Below are positions 60,557-64,000 of a stretch of DNA of 64,000 nucleotides, one piece after another. Source of the stretch: Chlorobiota bacterium (GTDB lineage: Bacteria; Bacteroidota; Ignavibacteria; Tepidaquicellales; OLB5); the NCBI GenBank assembly GCA_022616535.1, contig JAKEEM010000055.1:16784-80783 (forward strand), written 5' to 3'. A program made the position numbers and the translations under genes. The notes below the pieces were generated by a model that was given only the letters and a program-made list of their open reading frames with translations, did no database searches and had not been told where the DNA came from. Numbering within the stretch: the first letter of the stretch is position 1; every line of letters starts with the position of its first letter.

Positions 60557-63500
60557 ATGTCAAAAATCCTGATAATATTTTTTGCATTAACGACTTACGT
60601 TTTTGCCCAGTTTGAGCCAAATCCTGAGCTGGACTGGTTTACAATAGAAACACAGCATTTTTATATCCACTACCATAAAGGCACTGAAAGAACCGCTAAT
60701 CTAGTTGCAAAAATCGCCGAGGAAATTTACGGACCGATTACATCGCTTTATAATTATAGACCGGATGATAAAACATCATGGATTATAAATGACGAGTCAG
60801 ACATTTCAAACGGAGCAACGGATTATTACGGCAACAGAATCGAAATTGCCGCCGTAGCACTTGATTTTGATTTGCGCGGCACGCACAACTGGCTTAGAAA
60901 CGTAATCACGCATGAATACACACACGTTATTCAGGTTCAGGCATCGATGAAATTCGGCACAAAATTTCCTTCGCTCTATCTTCAATATTTGAATTATGAA
61001 AAAGAAAGAAGGCCTGACGTTTTATACGGCTATCCGAACGTAATTGTTTCTTACCCTTTATCCGGTGTTGGTGTGCCAGCCTGGTATGCGGAAGGAACCG
61101 CTCAATATCAGCGCCAGCAGCTTGGTTATGATTACTGGGACGCACACAGGGACATGATTTTGAGAATGAGAACTCTCGGCGATGAGCTTTTATCCTGGGA
61201 AGATATGGGACAGTTTGCTTCAGTTACAACATATAAGGCTGAATCTATTTACAACTCAGGCTTTGCACTAGTGAGATACATTGCTGACAAATACGGAGAA
61301 GACAAACATAGAGAAATTTCTGAAAATCTGGGTGATGTACTTAGGTTTAACTCAGAGGGTGCTTTTACCAAGGCAATCGGTAAATCAGGAAGCGATTTAT
61401 ATAACGAATGGAAGGCATATCTAAAGCAGGATTACAATGAGCGAGTAAGTCCTATAAAGGAAGTCTGGATTGAGGGTGAACAAATTGCCAAGGTTGGTTT
61501 TGCTAATTATTACCCGCAGTTTTCGCCTGACGGGAAGAAGATTAGCTATCTTTCCAACAAAGAATATGATTACGGCGCAACATCGCTATACATCAACTAT
61601 ATTGATGGTAAAAAAGAAGATGAGGCATTAATTTCGGGTGTAAGCGGTAGTTACTCGTGGTCGCTTGACGGGAAAAAGATAATTTTCTCAAGGAGAAACA
61701 AGCCGACAATCCATCATGCTGTAATTTTTGACTTATTTGAATACGATATTGATAAAGAAAAAGAAACGCAGCTTACAAACAAAATGCGTGCGCACGCACC
61801 GGCTCTCTCATATGACGGCAAAACTCTTGCTTTGGTTAAAAATCATGACGGCACACAGAATTTGTTTATAGCTTCGTATACAAGCGGAAAGAAAATCAGC
61901 TTTAAAGATATTAAACAGCTCACAAATTTCACTAATGGCGAGCAGATTTATGCTCCGAAATGGTCACCTGACGGAAAGCATATAATTTTTGATTATTCCA
62001 AACAGGATTTAAGAAGCATACATATGATTAACACTGAAACCGGCGAGATTGATTTTAGTCTCGAAAACACCGAAATCGATTTCAGAAGTCCGGTATACTC
62101 ACCCGACGGTCAAGTAATTTTTTTTGCTTCCGATAAGACAGGAATATTTAATATTTACAAATATGATTTACTCAATGATGGAAGAATGTCCTCAAAGCTG
62201 GACCGGGTAAATTTTATGAACCAGCTTACAAATGTTTTGGGCGGAGCTTTTATGCCCTCGGTTGATTCTAGCGGAAACCTTGTCTTTTCAAGCTGGCAGA
62301 CGACCGGTTATAAAATTAACAAAATAATTAATTACACTGTACTTGATTCGTTAATTACAGAAAAAGTTGCAAGGTATAAAAGGCCTGAAAAACTTATTAC
62401 TAGATACAAAAATGAAACTGATTCAAGTTCTTCTGCTTCGAAAAACCAGTATAACTGGCCAAGCTTAAAGAATTTTAACGATGATAGCCTAACTCTGAAA
62501 TCATATACAAAATACAATAATGTTGCTACACCCTTGGTTATAATTCCTGTTTTAAGATTCGATGCTTACACAAAAGATAATAAATTTGCCGATTATATCA
62601 AGCCGGGACTGTATTTTTATTCACAGGATGTGTTAGGAAAAATGGGAATATTCGGCGGAGCATCCTTGAACAGAAAGTTTGAACGTGATTTATTCCTCCA
62701 GTTCGATTATAATAACGGTGTTCCTTTTTTCAAGGATTTCTTTTTAAAATCGCTGAGCTTTGTTCCGCGTTTTCAGCTCGCCGGCTACAATGTTACTAGA
62801 AAAACCGACGCTGATTTGGTTGCGGGTCTTGATACAATCAATGTTGACGTTACTTACGACCTTCTTCAATTCGATTTTAACATGGCGTTTAAGGTTATCA
62901 ATGCAAGCCACAATATGAGAGCAGGATTTACATTTTCCTCATATTCCTCAAAGCTCAGCACTTTTGTTATACCTTCGATTAACGCACAGGTGCCGGCGAC
63001 TTCAACAAATTATTTTACAGGGAGGGACTTATCACTAAGTTATTCATACTCGAGCTTTACACCAAATAAAAATGACGATATAAACCCGATTGGCAGATAT
63101 TTCCGGCTGCGTTATGATTACGAAATTAATGATTTGAATCCAACTCTGGTTGTAGATGAGGAAGGGAACATTACGGAAGAGTTTGAGAAGGTTAAATTCC
63201 ACCGTCTTGAAGGCGATTTACTTCAGGGCTGGGGATTGTTTAATAATTCTCATTCGCTTAGTCTTAGGTTAAGGGGTGGTGCAATTTTAGGTCCTCAAAG
63301 GGATAATTTCTTTGATTTCTATGCGAGCGGTTTCCCCAATATGAAGGGTTATCCGTTCTATGCAATCGGAGGCAATAGGTATGCAACAGCTAATTTGACT
63401 TACAGATTCCCGCTTATAACGCATATGGATTTTAACTTCCTGCAGTTTTACTTCGATAAGCTTTATTTTTCGGTTTACGGCGATATTGGGAATGCGTGGT

Positions 63501-63757
63501 ACGGCAAATCAACCAGACTGAAGGAATTCAAAAAAGATGTAGGGTTTGAGCTGAGGCTTTTAAGCTATTCATACTACGTTTATCCTACTGCTTTTGCGTT
63601 CAATGCAGCATATGGAATCGATGAATTCAGCAGGATTTTCCCAACCACTACTAACGAACAGAAACTTGTAACTTACGGAAAGGAATGGCGGTTTTACTTT
63701 ACAATGCTGTTTGGATTCGATTTTCTTGTTGAAAATATAAATAAAATAAGATTTTAG
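60557..63757 (+). CDS. Gluzincin-like peptidase + TolB-type propeller + outer-membrane barrel
   Basis: A 1066-residue envelope protein. Signal 'ILIIFFALTTYVFAQ' is followed by a peptidase-MA-like domain (about 20-300) with H119-E-x-x-H123 ('HEYTHVIQ') and E179 in 'WYAEGTAQY', a gluzincin zinc set. A propeller of PD40/TolB type follows (about 315-600: 'YPQFSPDGKKISYLSNK', 'APKWSPDGKHIIFDYS', 'SPVYSPDGQVIFFASDK'). The last ~400 residues are a beta-barrel domain of Omp85/FadL shape. This layout is known in Bacteroidota/Ignavibacteria ('biopolymer transporter Tol'). Substrate unknown. Confidence 0.85.
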   Translation: MSKILIIFFALTTYVFAQFEPNPELDWFTIETQHFYIHYHKGTERTANLVAKIAEEIYGPITSLYNYRPDDKTSWIINDESDISNGATDYYGNRIEIAAVALDFDLRGTHNWLRNVITHEYTHVIQVQASMKFGTKFPSLYLQYLNYEKERRPDVLYGYPNVIVSYPLSGVGVPAWYAEGTAQYQRQQLGYDYWDAHRDMILRMRTLGDELLSWEDMGQFASVTTYKAESIYNSGFALVRYIADKYGEDKHREISENLGDVLRFNSEGAFTKAIGKSGSDLYNEWKAYLKQDYNERVSPIKEVWIEGEQIAKVGFANYYPQFSPDGKKISYLSNKEYDYGATSLYINYIDGKKEDEALISGVSGSYSWSLDGKKIIFSRRNKPTIHHAVIFDLFEYDIDKEKETQLTNKMRAHAPALSYDGKTLALVKNHDGTQNLFIASYTSGKKISFKDIKQLTNFTNGEQIYAPKWSPDGKHIIFDYSKQDLRSIHMINTETGEIDFSLENTEIDFRSPVYSPDGQVIFFASDKTGIFNIYKYDLLNDGRMSSKLDRVNFMNQLTNVLGGAFMPSVDSSGNLVFSSWQTTGYKINKIINYTVLDSLITEKVARYKRPEKLITRYKNETDSSSSASKNQYNWPSLKNFNDDSLTLKSYTKYNNVATPLVIIPVLRFDAYTKDNKFADYIKPGLYFYSQDVLGKMGIFGGASLNRKFERDLFLQFDYNNGVPFFKDFFLKSLSFVPRFQLAGYNVTRKTDADLVAGLDTINVDVTYDLLQFDFNMAFKVINASHNMRAGFTFSSYSSKLSTFVIPSINAQVPATSTNYFTGRDLSLSYSYSSFTPNKNDDINPIGRYFRLRYDYEINDLNPTLVVDEEGNITEEFEKVKFHRLEGDLLQGWGLFNNSHSLSLRLRGGAILGPQRDNFFDFYASGFPNMKGYPFYAIGGNRYATANLTYRFPLITHMDFNFLQFYFDKLYFSVYGDIGNAWYGKSTRLKEFKKDVGFELRLLSYSYYVYPTAFAFNAAYGIDEFSRIFPTTTNEQKLVTYGKEWRFYFTMLFGFDFLVENINKIRF

Positions 63758-64000
63758 CTTTTTTTATAACTCCCCAAAATCCCTTAATGAATTATTAACG
63801 AAATGTTGAAAGATAAAAATAAGTCCAGTATTTGATTATTCTCTAATGTTTGGATTTAGGGGAATATTCAACCCCCTTGTTTTCCCAAAATTGTCGGTAC
63901 CTCAGGAAAAGAGCAGGTAGCCCATTTAATAATCCCTAATCAGATAGAGGCCGTTTTGCAAGTGGCAGCGGATAAACTACAATGAACTTAATCTGCGTTA
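63758..64000. other. Non-coding tail of the window
   Basis: No gene or clear structure in the last 243 bp. It contains no recognisable terminator (CTTTTTTTAT follows the stop). Confidence 0.5.

Overview
This 64 kb window is AT-rich bacterial chromosome, most likely from the Bacteroidota/Chlorobi group and probably an Ignavibacteria-like lineage. Four secreted proteins end in the type IX secretion (T9SS) sorting domain of the 'NYPNPFNP' kind, which is typical of Ignavibacteria and relatives. Promoters fit the Bacteroidota pattern (TTG/TTTG, about 20 nt, TAnnTTTG). RpoZ and Lgt look like the Bacteroidota versions, and there are HpnCDE squalene genes. This assignment rests on sequence style only; no 16S gene is present.

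Layout. 1-4.6 kb: end of kbl, an LptF/G permease, an SRP RNA in a gap, an oxidoreductase overlapping a 3-hydroxyacyl-CoA dehydrogenase, and a frameshifted dinB. 4.8-10.8 kb: an integrative element of about 5.9 kb in a tRNA-Arg(CCT) gene, bounded by 66-bp direct repeats that cover the 5' two thirds of the tRNA. It carries a tyrosine integrase, a ribbon-helix-helix protein, an unknown protein, a putative minimal family-A-like polymerase, and reverse-strand cargo (HEPN-type protein, duplicated lipoproteins, small membrane proteins). 10.8-25.5 kb: housekeeping genes (SDR, LOG protein, yicC, gmk, rpoZ, coaBC, type-4 udg, dnaB, DUF1460, acpS, HAD, hisS, lgt, rpmH, frameshifted rnpA, yidD, yidC). 25.5-34.8 kb: cupin, tmRNA, GNAT, queDEC, etfBA, bifunctional nuclease, coaX, yjbQ and a GT-C glycosyltransferase. 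34.8-43.8 kb (minus): a 2-hydroxyacyl-CoA dehydratase/activase pair, then the squalene operon hpnC-hpnD-(ABM-like)-hpnE. 44-52.4 kb (minus): a MacAB-TolC-like export operon with two permeases, a TPR protein and a small secreted protein. 52.6-63.8 kb: a sugar dehydrogenase, a lipocalin-like protein, four T9SS cargo proteins, a lipoprotein and a 1066-residue gluzincin/beta-propeller/beta-barrel protein.

How the genes fit together. Queuosine precursor synthesis (queDEC), CoA synthesis (coaX, coaBC), electron-transferring flavoprotein with acyl-CoA enzymes, squalene synthesis and envelope assembly (lgt, yidC/D, LptF/G, BFN, MacAB-like) suggest an envelope-rich, probably facultative or anaerobic heterotroph. 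The most unusual part is the tRNA-Arg element. Its predicted polymerase has motifs A, B and C in order but no exonuclease domain, and its integration appears to have left the only complete tRNA-Arg(CCT) in the window with an A-C mismatch in the anticodon stem. Two genes (rnpA, dinB) are broken by one missing A in an A-run, which could be slippage sites or assembly errors.
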